A DNA stretch of 44,001 bases from Nitrospirota bacterium (GCA_015233895.1 JADFXG010000026.1:1-44001), one strand, 5' to 3'. Shown: positions 1-9,408, numbered from the stretch's first letter. Numbers and translations: made by a program. The notes: a model not told the origin generated them from the sequence alone.

Positions 1-160
1 GTATAGTGTACTAATTTATCCATTATATATTCCGTTATCTACTCATATTTTATTATTTTTCACTGTAATGCTATATTATACCTTACTCTATCCGCTTTGT
101 CAAGTCTTTTTTCGGGTAATGTCCGCCTTGCTACTCCCCCTTATTATATTCACTAATATA
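1..160. other. Intergenic, AT-rich; no gene seen
   Basis: This is an AT-rich stretch downstream of the M24 peptidase gene, which ends at 161 on the minus strand. I see no open frame of note, no RNA gene and no convincing hairpin-plus-T-tract terminator. Confidence 0.5.
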
Positions 161-1249
161 TTACAATATTTCCAGATTTCTTGGTAGTGATGTTAGTGTT
201 TTACAGTTATTTTTATTTTCAACCACGACCATATCTTCAATTCTGACGCCGCCAAGGCCGCTTATATAAATGCCTGGCTCTATTGTAAAGACCATTCCCT
301 GCTGAATTGTTGTCTGCGTATTGTAGCTTCTGATATATGGGAGCTCATGGACATCAAGCCCAACGCCATGTCCGGTTGAATGCCCAAAATATTGGCCATA
401 TCCAGCCTTTGTTATTATATCTCTGGTGACAGTGTCAATTTCGGCGGCACTTTTGCCGGCAGTGACGGAGGTACGTCCAAGCTCGTTTGCTATCTGAACA
501 AACTCGTAGATTTCACGTTTTTTTGCCAAATTATCGCCTTTTAATAAAAAAGTCCTTGTCATGTCAGAAAAATAACCCTCACACTCTCCGCCCCAGTCTA
601 TCAGCACGAAATCACCGGGCTCTAATAGTTTCTCTGTAGGCTTTGCGTGAACTATGGCCGTGTTGACCCCTGAGGCTATAATTGTGTCAAAGGGGAGTTT
701 TCGCACGCCGGTGGTTTTCAAACTCTCATCAAGTCGAAGCGCTATTTCACGCTCTGTGACTCCCGGACGTATGTATGGCTTCACCTCAATTAATGCCCGC
801 TCGGCACGTTCCACAGCTTTGCTTATCATCTGTAGCTCATAGGCATCCTTCAGTTCCCGCAACACTTCTACCACATCTTGTGTGGCGCTCACTTTGAGCT
901 TTTTACCAAATTCCTGAAACTGCCTCAAGGGAATGGTGTCTTCAATGTAAAATTCCTCAAACCCAAGTTTTTCTATCATAAAGTTGGTGATGAAACTAAC
1001 ACTGTCGTTTTCTGTTATTACAATCTCTGCACCAGAGACCTCTGTCTCGCTTTGTTCTTTGTATCTGAAGTCGGTAAAAAAGAAATCCCCATGTTCGCTT
1101 ATCAGCAAAAACCCGCTTGAGCCGCTAAACCCAGTAAGATACCGGATGTTTGCAAGATTTATAACCAAAAGAGCGCCAACTGTCCGCTCTCTCAGGATTT
1201 CCTTTAGCCTTTCGATACGTCCGGCATTAATTGTACGCTGGTCCTGCAT
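161..1249 (-). CDS. pepP: Xaa-Pro aminopeptidase (M24 family metallopeptidase)
   Basis: Cytoplasmic metalloaminopeptidase of 362 aa, predicted to cleave the N-terminal residue from X-Pro peptides with two divalent metals. An N-terminal creatinase-like domain (about 1-130) precedes the pita-bread catalytic domain (about 140-350). Metal ligands of the family are visible: Asp in LIDWGGE, Asp in SDMTRTF, His in GHSTGHGVGL, Glu in FTIEPGIY and Glu in VRIEDMV. The length is typical of short PepP/PepQ forms. The ATG overlaps the upstream TPR gene by 23 nt, so it is the last gene of the divIVA-hisS operon and probably translationally coupled. Family assignment is firm. Whether PepP or PepQ is the better name cannot be decided by eye. 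Confidence 0.93.
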   Translation of the reverse strand: MQDQRTINAGRIERLKEILRERTVGALLVINLANIRYLTGFSGSSGFLLISEHGDFFFTDFRYKEQSETEVSGAEIVITENDSVSFITNFMIEKLGFEEFYIEDTIPLRQFQEFGKKLKVSATQDVVEVLRELKDAYELQMISKAVERAERALIEVKPYIRPGVTEREIALRLDESLKTTGVRKLPFDTIIASGVNTAIVHAKPTEKLLEPGDFVLIDWGGECEGYFSDMTRTFLLKGDNLAKKREIYEFVQIANELGRTSVTAGKSAAEIDTVTRDIITKAGYGQYFGHSTGHGVGLDVHELPYIRSYNTQTTIQQGMVFTIEPGIYISGLGGVRIEDMVVVENKNNCKTLTSLPRNLEIL

Positions 1250-2960
1250 AAAGCTCCTGACTTTTTTCCTTAAGGCGATTTTTTAAAAAATCCAGTTTTC
1301 TGATTAAAGCGTTTTCATCCTTATCCATGAGTCTTGCCGATTGCCGCAAGTTATCGAGGTTTATCTTAATTACCTGATTTGCCGGAAACCGTTCCTGAAG
1401 CCGGGTGTATGCCTTTATCGCCGATAGAAATCTCTCAGTAAGAATATAGTTTTCTATCATTTCAATTTCCTCTTTAACCACAAGCTCCTCATCCTGAAAC
1501 TTATCATCTGTTGTGGAACTACCCTCAGAGCTGACCTCTTCAATCCCGTTTTCCTCATCAGTATCAGAGATGGTTTCTATAGTATCCGAAATGATTTCTA
1601 TCTCATCGGTAATAGAGATGCTTTCCATAAGTTCATTCACTTCCAGGTCTAAATTAGCAGCGCCAACTACCTCCTCATCTCCCTCATCATCAATATCAGA
1701 TGTTTCTAACACAAGAGCATTCATCTCCGAATCCGTGATGATGTCTATGTCTGAAATTTCCTCGGATGGTAGTTTAGTCCCTGTGTCAAGCTCAGTGCCA
1801 TAAGTTATTAACTCGTTGTCTGGAGTTGAAGCATAATCTTCAAGGGTTAACTCTATAATTTCATCGTTTTCATCGTCAGAATGCAGGAGTGATTTCAAAT
1901 CGTACCCATTAACGCTACCGGAAAGAGGTGCCGGCGGCTCTGCAAACGGATCCCATGATACATTTTCCCCATCATTCTGTAACTGAAGAGAGTCCAGCCC
2001 TGCTTTGGTAATTATAGTTTCAGTGTCCTCATCATCCTCTAAGGTTACTGGCTCATTTGGGCTTATAATAAAACCACCATCGTCTGTATGAGGCGACTGT
2101 TCTAAATCCCCTGCATTAAACACTATCGTATCGTCTATGTAGAAAAGATTTTCTGTTTTTCCACCTTCACTACCAGACTCACTTAAAACCTCTGCCATAA
2201 TATCATCTAAAAAAGTATCCGGCTCCGTTTCAATGGTGTCTGTGTAGTCATCATCGGCAAGGGATGCTGCTATTATGTCCTCTATATCATCGGTTTTTTT
2301 TATTTCCGCTCCGGAATCACTTAAAATCTCCTCAGTAATATCATCTGAGATGATAATCTCCTCTGGTGATATATCCGGTTCTGTTGCAATAGTGTCTGCG
2401 TAGTCATTATCGGCAAGAGATGCTGCTATTAAGTCTTCTATATCATTGGTTTTTTCTGTCTTTTCTATTTCATCTGTTAAATCAAACTGGTTTTCTTCAG
2501 CAGGGACAGGAGGCATTTCATCATTGCCAAATAACGGCTCAAGCTCGGTCTCCGTAGTATTTTCAGAGAGTGACCTTATAGCCTCAAGAGCTTCTCTGTC
2601 TCCTGTGTTAAGGGCAAGAATCCTGTTATTAGCCATGATGGCCTTTTCCGCCTGTCCGGTTTGAGCATACAGAACGGCAAGTTTACGATGCGACAGAATA
2701 TTGCCTGGTATAACTCCGACAACTTGTTCAAACTCCTCAATGGCACTTTCCACGTATCCACTTTCCATGTATATTTTACCAAGGCTTACATGAGCACTCA
2801 TATAGTTGGGATGCTTCTTTAAACAGTACTTTAAAATCGTTACCGCTTCAGCCATATCGTATTGTTTGAATTCCTCGGCCAGGGGGACAAGGAGTTTGTA
2901 ATCATCCCCCATGAAGATTTTTTCCTTCTTTTTAAGGAGTTTTTTGTCTATCTTGCCCAT
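1227..2960 (-). CDS. TPR-repeat protein with long acidic, internally duplicated region
   Basis: 577-aa protein of unknown function. Residues about 17-140 form TPR helices with typical alanine, glycine and tyrosine spacing (for example SLGKIYMESGYVESAIEEFE). A long Asp/Glu/Ser/Thr-rich, probably disordered region follows (about 140-500), containing a 52-residue tandem duplication whose core is DIEDLIAASLAD. A short helical C-terminus (about 505-577) may be another TPR-like segment. No signal peptide is seen. The organisation recalls FimV-like or zinc-ribbon/TPR scaffolds, but no LysM or membrane segment is present, so I do not assign it there. An in-frame ATG at 2912 with an AAGGA element upstream would avoid the 29-nt overlap with coaBC and may be the true start. 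Confidence 0.85.
   Translation of the reverse strand: MGKIDKKLLKKKEKIFMGDDYKLLVPLAEEFKQYDMAEAVTILKYCLKKHPNYMSAHVSLGKIYMESGYVESAIEEFEQVVGVIPGNILSHRKLAVLYAQTGQAEKAIMANNRILALNTGDREALEAIRSLSENTTETELEPLFGNDEMPPVPAEENQFDLTDEIEKTEKTNDIEDLIAASLADNDYADTIATEPDISPEEIIISDDITEEILSDSGAEIKKTDDIEDIIAASLADDDYTDTIETEPDTFLDDIMAEVLSESGSEGGKTENLFYIDDTIVFNAGDLEQSPHTDDGGFIISPNEPVTLEDDEDTETIITKAGLDSLQLQNDGENVSWDPFAEPPAPLSGSVNGYDLKSLLHSDDENDEIIELTLEDYASTPDNELITYGTELDTGTKLPSEEISDIDIITDSEMNALVLETSDIDDEGDEEVVGAANLDLEVNELMESISITDEIEIISDTIETISDTDEENGIEEVSSEGSSTTDDKFQDEELVVKEEIEMIENYILTERFLSAIKAYTRLQERFPANQVIKINLDNLRQSARLMDKDENALIRKLDFLKNRLKEKSQELYAGPAYN
2221..2460. repeat. 156-bp-period tandem duplication inside the TPR gene
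   Basis: Two near-identical segments lie about 156 bp apart (landmark gatgctgct at 2263 and 2419). They encode DIEDIIAASLADDDYTDTIE and its upstream sister DIEDLIAASLADNDYADTIA. The period is a whole number of codons (52), so the frame is preserved. Confidence 0.8.
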
Positions 2961-4197
2961 TTTCTATGCGTCCGGTTGTAAGTTTATTTAAAACGGCATC
3001 GAGGATTTTTTCGGCACAGAGGCTTTTTTTCATCTCAGGATAGTCTATAATCTGATCCTCTGTCACTATGGAGATAATGTTGGTATCAACGTCAAATCCG
3101 GCACCATCTGCTGTAACATCGTTAAATACGATTAGGTCTGCACCTTTTTTAATAAGTTTCTCACGTGCCCTTTGCACATTTGCTCCGGTCTCTGCAGCAA
3201 AACCAGCTATAAACGGAGTTTTTGTGCCATTATCAGAGACTTTACGCTCTTTAGCAATCTTTGCCAGTATGTCGTCAGTTTTAGAAAGGTTTAAACTAAA
3301 ACCGTCTTGTCTTGTGATTTTTACAGAGGCATATTTCTCAGGCTTAAAATCAGAAACAGCGGCGGCTTTAACTACAATGTGCGCATCCTTATATTCACTG
3401 AGCACGGCTTGTTCCATCTCAGAGGATGTTTCAACATTAATGACTCTGCCAGCGTTAAAAGCAGGCAGTGATACGGGGCCACTTATTAAAGTGACAAGAG
3501 CGCCGCGCCTTGCCGCTTCATACGCTATTGCATAGCCCATTTTGCCCGATGACCGGTTAGTCAGAAACCTTACCGGATCAATGTACTCTCGTGTGGGGCC
3601 AGCCGTAACAAGCACCCTCATCCCCACCATGTCTTTTTTACCGTTTATATGACTCATAACGGTTGAGACTATCGTTTCAACAGCTGCCATTTTGCCAACA
3701 CCAACGTCTCCGCAGGCAAGTGAGCCGCACTCCGGAGGTATCTCTATAACTCCCATGCTCTTTAGAAAATCGAGCCGCCGTTTAAATATTGGGTTTTCAT
3801 ACATCTTTGAATTCATAGCCGGAGCTATGGCAGAAGCTCCGCTATAAGCCGTAAACATGGTTGTCAGGAGATTATCGGCAAGCGGCAGAGCGTACTTTGT
3901 GATGGTGTTTAAAGAGGCCGGAGCTGTCAAAAAAAAAGCGGCATCCCGAGCTAACTCAATGTGTGATAATGGGTCAGAAAATGAGTCCGTTACAACCGGA
4001 TTTTCTGAGACAACCTCAAGACTGAGCGGAGATACAAAACGCGTTGCCGCATCGGTCATCACAACACGCACTCCGCAAGAGGCAGCTTTAAAGGCACGCA
4101 CAAGCTCCGGCGCCTTATATGCCGCAATGCTGCCCGTTACCCCTAAGATAATGTAGAGGCTGTTGCTACACCTCTTCGTCGTATGACTTATCCCCAT
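2932..4197 (-). CDS. coaBC: Bifunctional phosphopantothenoylcysteine decarboxylase / phosphopantothenate-cysteine ligase
   Basis: Catalyses two successive steps of coenzyme A synthesis: ligation of cysteine to 4'-phosphopantothenate (CoaB), then FMN-dependent decarboxylation to 4'-phosphopantetheine (CoaC). The 421 aa fit the fused bacterial enzyme. The CoaC half (about 13-185) shows GVTGSIAAYK, the PAMNSKMYENP substrate motif and the flexible-flap cysteine in CGSLACGDVG. The CoaB half (about 195-400) begins VLVTAGPTREYIDPVRF and carries NRSSGKMGYA and a FAAETG segment. The ATG start overlaps rpoZ by 32 nt. No better in-frame start precedes the GVTGSIAAYK strand. Confidence 0.96.
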   Translation of the reverse strand: MGISHTTKRCSNSLYIILGVTGSIAAYKAPELVRAFKAASCGVRVVMTDAATRFVSPLSLEVVSENPVVTDSFSDPLSHIELARDAAFFLTAPASLNTITKYALPLADNLLTTMFTAYSGASAIAPAMNSKMYENPIFKRRLDFLKSMGVIEIPPECGSLACGDVGVGKMAAVETIVSTVMSHINGKKDMVGMRVLVTAGPTREYIDPVRFLTNRSSGKMGYAIAYEAARRGALVTLISGPVSLPAFNAGRVINVETSSEMEQAVLSEYKDAHIVVKAAAVSDFKPEKYASVKITRQDGFSLNLSKTDDILAKIAKERKVSDNGTKTPFIAGFAAETGANVQRAREKLIKKGADLIVFNDVTADGAGFDVDTNIISIVTEDQIIDYPEMKKSLCAEKILDAVLNKLTTGRIENGQDRQKTP

Positions 4198-4576
4198 CTG
4201 AAAACAGGCTCTCTATGTCTATAGTGGGAGTCTTGTCTATCTCCTCTTTTTCCGTAAGGTAGAATTTGAGATCTTTTTCCAGTTCCGACAGATCCTCTTG
4301 CTCGGTTTCCCTGCGCTTTTCCTCAAGGAACCGTTTGTAATCAAGACGCTTTGCCTCCTCGTTTGCTTGTTTAGCCTCATCTCCGGTTATAAACTCAAGT
4401 ATGTACTGGAGGGTTTCCTCAAGAGCAATGGTAGTCACGCGCTTAGCCTTAGTTGCTATCTTTGGCTTCCCTCTGTGGGATAATTCTTTTGCCCTTTGAG
4501 CCACAATATTAACAAGTCTGAAGCGGCCGTCTATCTTCTCTTCATCAAGCTCAATCGGCAGCGATATTAAATCCAT
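4166..4576 (-). CDS. rpoZ: DNA-directed RNA polymerase omega subunit, C-terminally extended
   Basis: Small RNA polymerase subunit that assists beta-prime folding and assembly and is a ppGpp-binding component in many bacteria. The omega core is at residues about 10-75 (FRLVNIVAQRAKEL, KPKIATKAKRVTTIALEE). At 136 aa it is longer than the usual 70-100. The extra C-terminus is highly charged (EEKRRETEQEDLSELEKDL) and probably helical. The gene lies between gmk and coaBC, the same gmk-rpoZ-coaBC order found in many bacteria, which strongly supports the call. Confidence 0.93.
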   Translation of the reverse strand: MDLISLPIELDEEKIDGRFRLVNIVAQRAKELSHRGKPKIATKAKRVTTIALEETLQYILEFITGDEAKQANEEAKRLDYKRFLEEKRRETEQEDLSELEKDLKFYLTEKEEIDKTPTIDIESLFSDGDKSYDEEV

Positions 4577-4599
4577 ATAAATGTTTCCTCCTCAAAATT

Positions 4600-5223
4600 T
4601 TAATGTATATCAAAATGATTTTCAAGCCATTGATAATCAATGCCATCAGTTCTCAGGCGGTTTGATACGATTATCGACTGTAACTGATTAAGAGCATGGT
4701 CTAAGACATCGTTTACGATAATATAATCATAAAAGACACACTCCATCATCTCCTTTTTTGCAACAAGGAGTCTTTTTATAATATCCTCCTCAGAGTCCTT
4801 ACCTCGTCCCCTTAGGCGCTGCTCAAGGGTTTCCATAGAAGGCGGAAGGATAAATATAAAGACGGCATCAGTGTGTTTGGCCTTAATCTGTCTTACCCCC
4901 TGAATGTCTATATCAAGCAGCACATCACCTCCGGATGAAAGTATCTCTTCTATCCTTTTTAAAGATGTGCCGTAGTAGTTACCAAAAACCTCTGCCCACT
5001 CTATAAACTGTCCGCCGTTAAGCATGAGTTTAAATTCCTCAACGCTTATAAACGTGTAATCCACGTCCTGTATTTCGCCGACTCTTGGCTTACGTGTTGT
5101 GAAAGAGACGGATTCCTTTAAGTTTGGCACCAGATCAAGCAAAGATGTGCACAGTGTGGTTTTGCCGGTTCCTGACGGTGCTGACAATATATAAAGCCTG
5201 CCTTTATTATTTCTCTGTAACAT
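4600..5223 (-). CDS. gmk: Guanylate kinase
   Basis: Phosphorylates GMP to GDP with ATP. The P-loop SAPSGTGKTTL lies near the N-terminus, followed by the GMP-binding SFTTRKPRVGEIQDVDYTF region and LDIDIQGVRQIK. I use the ATG at 5223 (207 aa), 7 nt after the yicC stop. An in-frame GTG at 5256 would add 11 residues and overlap yicC, but it is not needed for the fold. The length matches the family. It sits in the yicC-gmk-rpoZ cluster common to many bacteria. Confidence 0.96.
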   Translation of the reverse strand: MLQRNNKGRLYILSAPSGTGKTTLCTSLLDLVPNLKESVSFTTRKPRVGEIQDVDYTFISVEEFKLMLNGGQFIEWAEVFGNYYGTSLKRIEEILSSGGDVLLDIDIQGVRQIKAKHTDAVFIFILPPSMETLEQRLRGRGKDSEEDIIKRLLVAKKEMMECVFYDYIIVNDVLDHALNQLQSIIVSNRLRTDGIDYQWLENHFDIH

Positions 5224-5230
5224 GCAACTT

Positions 5231-6082
5231 TCATTCAATGTTTTGTACCTGCTCACGAAGTTTCTCTATTTCAAGCTTCAGGTTAACCGCCTCAGCCCCT
5301 ATGTCGTAATGCCCTGCTTTTGAGGAAATCGTGTTAGCCTCCCGATTTAATTCCTGCAATAAGAAATCAAGTCCCTTACCTATATTATCATTATTTTGAA
5401 GGATTTTGTTAAATTGTTTGAGATGGCTTCCAACCCGTTCGATTTCCTCTGATATGTCCATCTTATCTGAAAGAATTGCCGCCTCCTGAATCAGACGGTT
5501 TTCATCTATTACAAAGTCTTTGAAAAGCTCATTCAGTCTCTCTCGTAATTTTTCAGAGACCACAGACATAGCCGCCTTTTGCCGATGTTCAATTTCTGTG
5601 ATTATCTCTGAAAGTGTGCGAAGACGGTTTTGCACTATGTCATAGAGATTTTTGCCCTCTTGTTGCCTCATATCTATAAGGCCTCGGAGCGCATCCCTAA
5701 AAATCCCCTCAAGAATTTCCTCTGCCGGATTCTCATCCTCCTTTATTACTGCCTCTTTAAAGGACAACACAGTGGCGATGTCCACACTGCCGCTGAGTTT
5801 AAACTCCTCCTTAAGAGCATTTAAAGAGTCAACCATAGGGCCCACAAAATCCCTGTTTATCATCACCCGTGTGCCCGGCACCTCTGATGTAGTGCTGATA
5901 TAAACGTCAACACGCCCGCGGTTTAAGTGTTCCTTAATGATTGCTCTTAACATCGGTTCATGTTTAAGCATAAACACAGGAGCTTTTATAGAAATATCAA
6001 GGTATCTGTGGTTAACCGAGCGGATCTCTACTTTCAGAGCATCCTTCTGAGCACAGCCGTAACCTGTCATACTGAAAATCAA
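5231..6082 (-). CDS. yicC: YicC family endoribonuclease
   Basis: 283-aa member of the YicC/YloC family, whose members act as endoribonucleases in RNA turnover. Hallmarks are the N-terminal MTGYGCAQ, the EIRSVNHRYLDISIK segment and the C-terminal region containing DFLLQELNREANTI and SKAGHYDI with adjacent LKLEIEKLREQVQN. Its ATG overlaps the hisS stop by 4 nt (ATGA), implying coupling. The function comes from the family, not from this sequence. Confidence 0.93.
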   Translation of the reverse strand: MIFSMTGYGCAQKDALKVEIRSVNHRYLDISIKAPVFMLKHEPMLRAIIKEHLNRGRVDVYISTTSEVPGTRVMINRDFVGPMVDSLNALKEEFKLSGSVDIATVLSFKEAVIKEDENPAEEILEGIFRDALRGLIDMRQQEGKNLYDIVQNRLRTLSEIITEIEHRQKAAMSVVSEKLRERLNELFKDFVIDENRLIQEAAILSDKMDISEEIERVGSHLKQFNKILQNNDNIGKGLDFLLQELNREANTISSKAGHYDIGAEAVNLKLEIEKLREQVQNIE

Positions 6083-7347
6083 GCTGTGCCTCCGGGTTTT
6101 TCGGCGGTAAAGGCAATGAGAGCATCTATATCATTGATTCCAATTTCCTTTTGAAACGCATCCGAGAGCCTTTTACATAGAGCACGGGATGTTTTTAGTT
6201 CATTTTCTCCAATTATAACAACAAAAGATGCGTTTAATTTATCAGCACTCTTAAGATGGCTTTTAAGTGAATGTCTGCCGTCTCCAAGCTCTGTGACAAA
6301 ACCCCTTTGGCGCAAGGATTGGCTTAACACAAATGCTTTGTTTTCAGCGGCACTGCCTAGTGGCGCAAGATAAAACACAGGGATGCTCTGATTTTTCGTT
6401 TCTCCAACAAGAGCGACAAGCCTCTCCATGCCGATAGCAAACCCAACGGCAGGAGTTGCGGGGCCGTTAAAATCAGAAACAAGATTATCATACCGCCCGC
6501 CTGCGGCCACAGCTTTTTGAGCTCCCAGGTGTTCAGTAGTAATCTCAAAAGCCGTCCGGTTGTAGTAATCCAGCCCACGCACAATATAGGGGTTTTCTTT
6601 ATAATCTATTTCTAAAGCTGTGAGCAGCTCTTTAAGTCTTTCGTGGTGAGTTTTACAATCGTCACAGATGTAATCAAGAATGACCGGTGCGCCTGCTCTT
6701 TGCTCAACACAGCGCTCTACTTTACAGTCGAGCATCCGAAGAGGGTTTTTAGCAATACGTACCTGGCAATCGTTACAGAGCACTCCTTTTTTAGAAAAGA
6801 ACCCAACAATAGCGTCCCTGTAGCTACCCCTGCACTTATTGCACCCAATTGAGTTCAGCTCTATAGTAAGGTTGGTTAAATCTAACCTCTGAAAAAGCGT
6901 GTGAGCCATAGTAATTACCTCGGCATCTACAAGCGGACTGGCACTGCCCAAAGCCTCAACGCCAATTTGGTAAAACTGCCTGAGCCGTCCCTTTTGGGGC
7001 CGCTCGTACCGGAACATCGGGCCGTAGTAGTAGAATTTCTGAGGAGATGGCAGAAGGTGCAGGTTGTTTTCAACATAGCAGCGCACCATGCCTGCTGTAC
7101 CCTCAGGACGAAGGGTTATGCTCCTGTCACCTTTGTCCGTAAAGGTGTACATTTCCTTTCCGACAATATCCGTAGTCTCTCCGATGGAGCGGATAAAAAG
7201 CTCGCTGTGCTCAATGACGGGAATCTTTATCTCATTGAAACCAAATGAGCTGAAAACCTCCTTTGAGGTTTCCTCTATCCGGTTCCATGTATAAATCTCT
7301 GGCGGCAGGACATCACATACGCCCTTAAGGGTACTAAGTTTCGTCAC
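6079..7347 (-). CDS. hisS: Histidyl-tRNA synthetase
   Basis: Class II aminoacyl-tRNA synthetase charging tRNA-His. Seen are motif 2 (GPMFRYERPQKGRLRQFYQI), the histidine-specific VRGLDYYNRTAFE, AAGGRYDNL and the motif 3 region AVGFAIGMERL, with a C-terminal anticodon-binding domain (about 330-420). I chose the GTG at 7347 (422 aa): GGAA lies upstream and the protein then begins like other HisS enzymes (TKLSTLKGVCDVLP). A longer TTG-started reading to 7416 would run deep into divIVA and is unlikely. The start overlaps the divIVA stop by 14 nt. Confidence 0.96.
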   Translation of the reverse strand: MTKLSTLKGVCDVLPPEIYTWNRIEETSKEVFSSFGFNEIKIPVIEHSELFIRSIGETTDIVGKEMYTFTDKGDRSITLRPEGTAGMVRCYVENNLHLLPSPQKFYYYGPMFRYERPQKGRLRQFYQIGVEALGSASPLVDAEVITMAHTLFQRLDLTNLTIELNSIGCNKCRGSYRDAIVGFFSKKGVLCNDCQVRIAKNPLRMLDCKVERCVEQRAGAPVILDYICDDCKTHHERLKELLTALEIDYKENPYIVRGLDYYNRTAFEITTEHLGAQKAVAAGGRYDNLVSDFNGPATPAVGFAIGMERLVALVGETKNQSIPVFYLAPLGSAAENKAFVLSQSLRQRGFVTELGDGRHSLKSHLKSADKLNASFVVIIGENELKTSRALCKRLSDAFQKEIGINDIDALIAFTAEKPGGTA

Positions 7348-7849
7348 TGTCGTTTCCAAAACTTTGCCGACGGTTTTCGTCCCACTCCTCGCCCTCTCCC
7401 TCACGCTCTTTATCAAACTCGATTTCTCTTGTTATTTTTTCCGTCAGCCTGCGGATTTCCTCTTTAAAATGTCTTCTGATTCCTTTTAAGTCAACTATGT
7501 CCTCGTGTATTTTAACGACACGCTCCTGGGCGCGTTTTATTATTTCATCGGCTTTAAGCTCAGCCTCACGGGTTATCAACTCTGCCTCTTTCCGTGCATT
7601 GCTCTTGTAGGCTTCTATCATCTGTTGAGCCGTTATGAGAGTTTCCCTGAGCGTTGACTCCATATTTTTATGCTCTTTCAGTTGGCTCTCTATTATGTGG
7701 AGCTGCTCTTTTAAAGATGTGTTTTCCCTTAACAGCTCCTCCATCTCCTCACGTAGCACCTCTAAAAAAGCATACACCTCCTCCACGTCAAAACCCCTGA
7801 ATTTGACCGGAAACTGCTTCTGCTGAATATCAAGCGGTGTTATTCTCAT
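7334..7849 (-). CDS. divIVA: DivIVA domain protein
   Basis: 171-aa coiled-coil protein. The N-terminal DivIVA lipid-binding region (ITPLDIQQKQFPVKFRGFD, then VEEVYAFLE) is followed by a long heptad coiled coil (about 25-145) and an acidic tail (about 150-171). Family members sense negative membrane curvature and recruit polar or division proteins, and many organise wall synthesis. It is the first gene of the eight-gene operon, with AAGGAG 7 nt before the ATG. Its partners in this species cannot be read from the sequence. Confidence 0.92.
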   Translation of the reverse strand: MRITPLDIQQKQFPVKFRGFDVEEVYAFLEVLREEMEELLRENTSLKEQLHIIESQLKEHKNMESTLRETLITAQQMIEAYKSNARKEAELITREAELKADEIIKRAQERVVKIHEDIVDLKGIRRHFKEEIRRLTEKITREIEFDKEREGEGEEWDENRRQSFGNDSDET

Positions 7850-7926
7850 CCGTTTCTCCTTATATTTAAGGCTTTACTTTTAAACAATTCTTCTTAATTG
7901 CAATAAACAACTATTAAGGCATTGAC

Positions 7927-7935
7927 ATTATAGCA
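7927..7935 (-). promoter_or_regulatory. Extended -10 promoter of the divIVA operon
   Basis: On the minus strand this reads TGCTATAAT, a perfect -10 hexamer with the TGn extension, about 78 nt upstream of the divIVA ATG. No good -35 hexamer is at 17 nt, which extended -10 promoters tolerate. Confidence 0.55.
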
Positions 7936-8076
7936 TTTTATCGGAATGTTTCACCAATTATGTAAAGTATTGCAAAAAATTTTTATCTACATATACGCAC
8001 AGACAAATTAAATGACCCTAAAACGTGGGGATACAGATGGACGGATGTACTTCAATATCATACCAGGTTGCAGTAG

Positions 8077-9408
8077 TTATTCCTTAACAATTTTCCATAG
8101 ACTCGTGCGTGATATGCCAAGCACTTCGGCTGCCTTAGTTTTGTTTCCGCCAAGGCGGTTTAACACGTCAATAGCATAGTCTTTTGTAAAATCATCTATG
8201 GATTTTATGGCCTCATCGTGTTTGGTTTCCTCTTTAGCTACACTTAGTGCCTTCCACGGCATATAATCAAGGGTTATCAGGCTGGTCTTTTCAAGAATAA
8301 TAGCCCGCTCTATGATGTTTTCAAGCTCGCGGACATTGCCAGGATAATCGTATTTAAGAAGTATTGCATCTGCTTTTTCTGTAAAACCTTCAACTGTTTT
8401 CCCGTATTTAGGCAGGTTTTTATACAAAAAATAATTTGCAAGCGGCAGGATATCGTCTGCACGTACTCTAAGAGGCGGTATCTGAATTTCCATTACGTTA
8501 AGCCTGTAGTAGAGGTCTTTTCGGAATTTGCCGGCCTCGACAAATGCTGTTATATCACGGTTTGTGGCCGCTATAAACCGGACGTCAACCCGTATTGGTT
8601 TTAACCCGCCAACTCTATAAAATTCCCCATCCTCGATCACCTTTAATATTTTAGCTTGCACCCCGGGTGAGAGCTCTCCAATCTCATCTAAAAACAAGGT
8701 GCCTGTGTCTGCTATTTCCACAAGTCCCTTTTTAACCTTCGTTGCTCCCGTAAAGGCCCCTGCCTCATGGCCAAACAGCTCGCTGTTTAACAGCTCATCC
8801 GTAAGGGTCGCACAATTTAGCGAAATAAACGGCATGTTTTGGCGTTTGCTTGAAAAATGCGCTAACCGTGCCACCAAACTCTTTCCCACGCCGCTTTCTC
8901 CGGTAATCAGAAACCGGCAGTCAGAGTCCTTAATGCTTTCTACCAAGTCCAGAACATCTTTCATTTTCTGGCTCTCCGCAAGTATAAAAACATCCTTGCC
9001 ATGGTCAACGATAGCTTTAAGGGCTGTGTTTTCTTTTTTAAGAGATTTTATATGTTCAATTTTTTTAAGCTTTAGAGTCAACTCATCCAAATCAAACGGC
9101 TTTACGATGTAATCGTAGGCGCCGTTTCTCATAGCGCTCACTGCCGAGTCGACGCTCCCAAAGGCGGTTATTATTATAACTTCTATATCAATACTATTTT
9201 CTTTAATTTTGTGCAAAAGCTCAATACCTGTCATACCCGGCATTTTAATGTCTGTTATCAAAACGTCAAAGTCATGCTCAGCAAGTTTTGCCCATGCCTC
9301 AGTGCCGTTTGACACACCGGTAGCCGTATAACCCTCTTTGCCCAGTATGTACAGAAGATGCTCAAGAGTAATCTGTTCATCCTCGGCCACCAAAACTCTA
9401 AGCGGCAT
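8077..9408 (-). CDS. Sigma-54-dependent two-component response regulator (NtrC/AtoC type)
   Basis: 443-aa transcription activator. The receiver domain (1-120) has phospho-acceptor Asp53 (DVLITDIKMPG), switch Thr81 and Lys103 (IVKPFD). The central AAA+ domain has Walker A GESGVGKS (about 170-177), the sigma-54 contact loop GAFTGA (about 217-222) and Walker B TLFLDEIGEL. A C-terminal Fis-type helix-turn-helix (NKTKAAEVLGISRTSLWKIV) completes it. The ATG at 9408 is preceded by GGGGAG and overlaps the kinase stop by 11 nt. An upstream in-frame ATG at 9441 lacks such a site. It is presumably activated by the adjacent kinase; its target genes are unknown. Confidence 0.95.
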   Translation of the reverse strand: MPLRVLVAEDEQITLEHLLYILGKEGYTATGVSNGTEAWAKLAEHDFDVLITDIKMPGMTGIELLHKIKENSIDIEVIIITAFGSVDSAVSAMRNGAYDYIVKPFDLDELTLKLKKIEHIKSLKKENTALKAIVDHGKDVFILAESQKMKDVLDLVESIKDSDCRFLITGESGVGKSLVARLAHFSSKRQNMPFISLNCATLTDELLNSELFGHEAGAFTGATKVKKGLVEIADTGTLFLDEIGELSPGVQAKILKVIEDGEFYRVGGLKPIRVDVRFIAATNRDITAFVEAGKFRKDLYYRLNVMEIQIPPLRVRADDILPLANYFLYKNLPKYGKTVEGFTEKADAILLKYDYPGNVRELENIIERAIILEKTSLITLDYMPWKALSVAKEETKHDEAIKSIDDFTKDYAIDVLNRLGGNKTKAAEVLGISRTSLWKIVKE

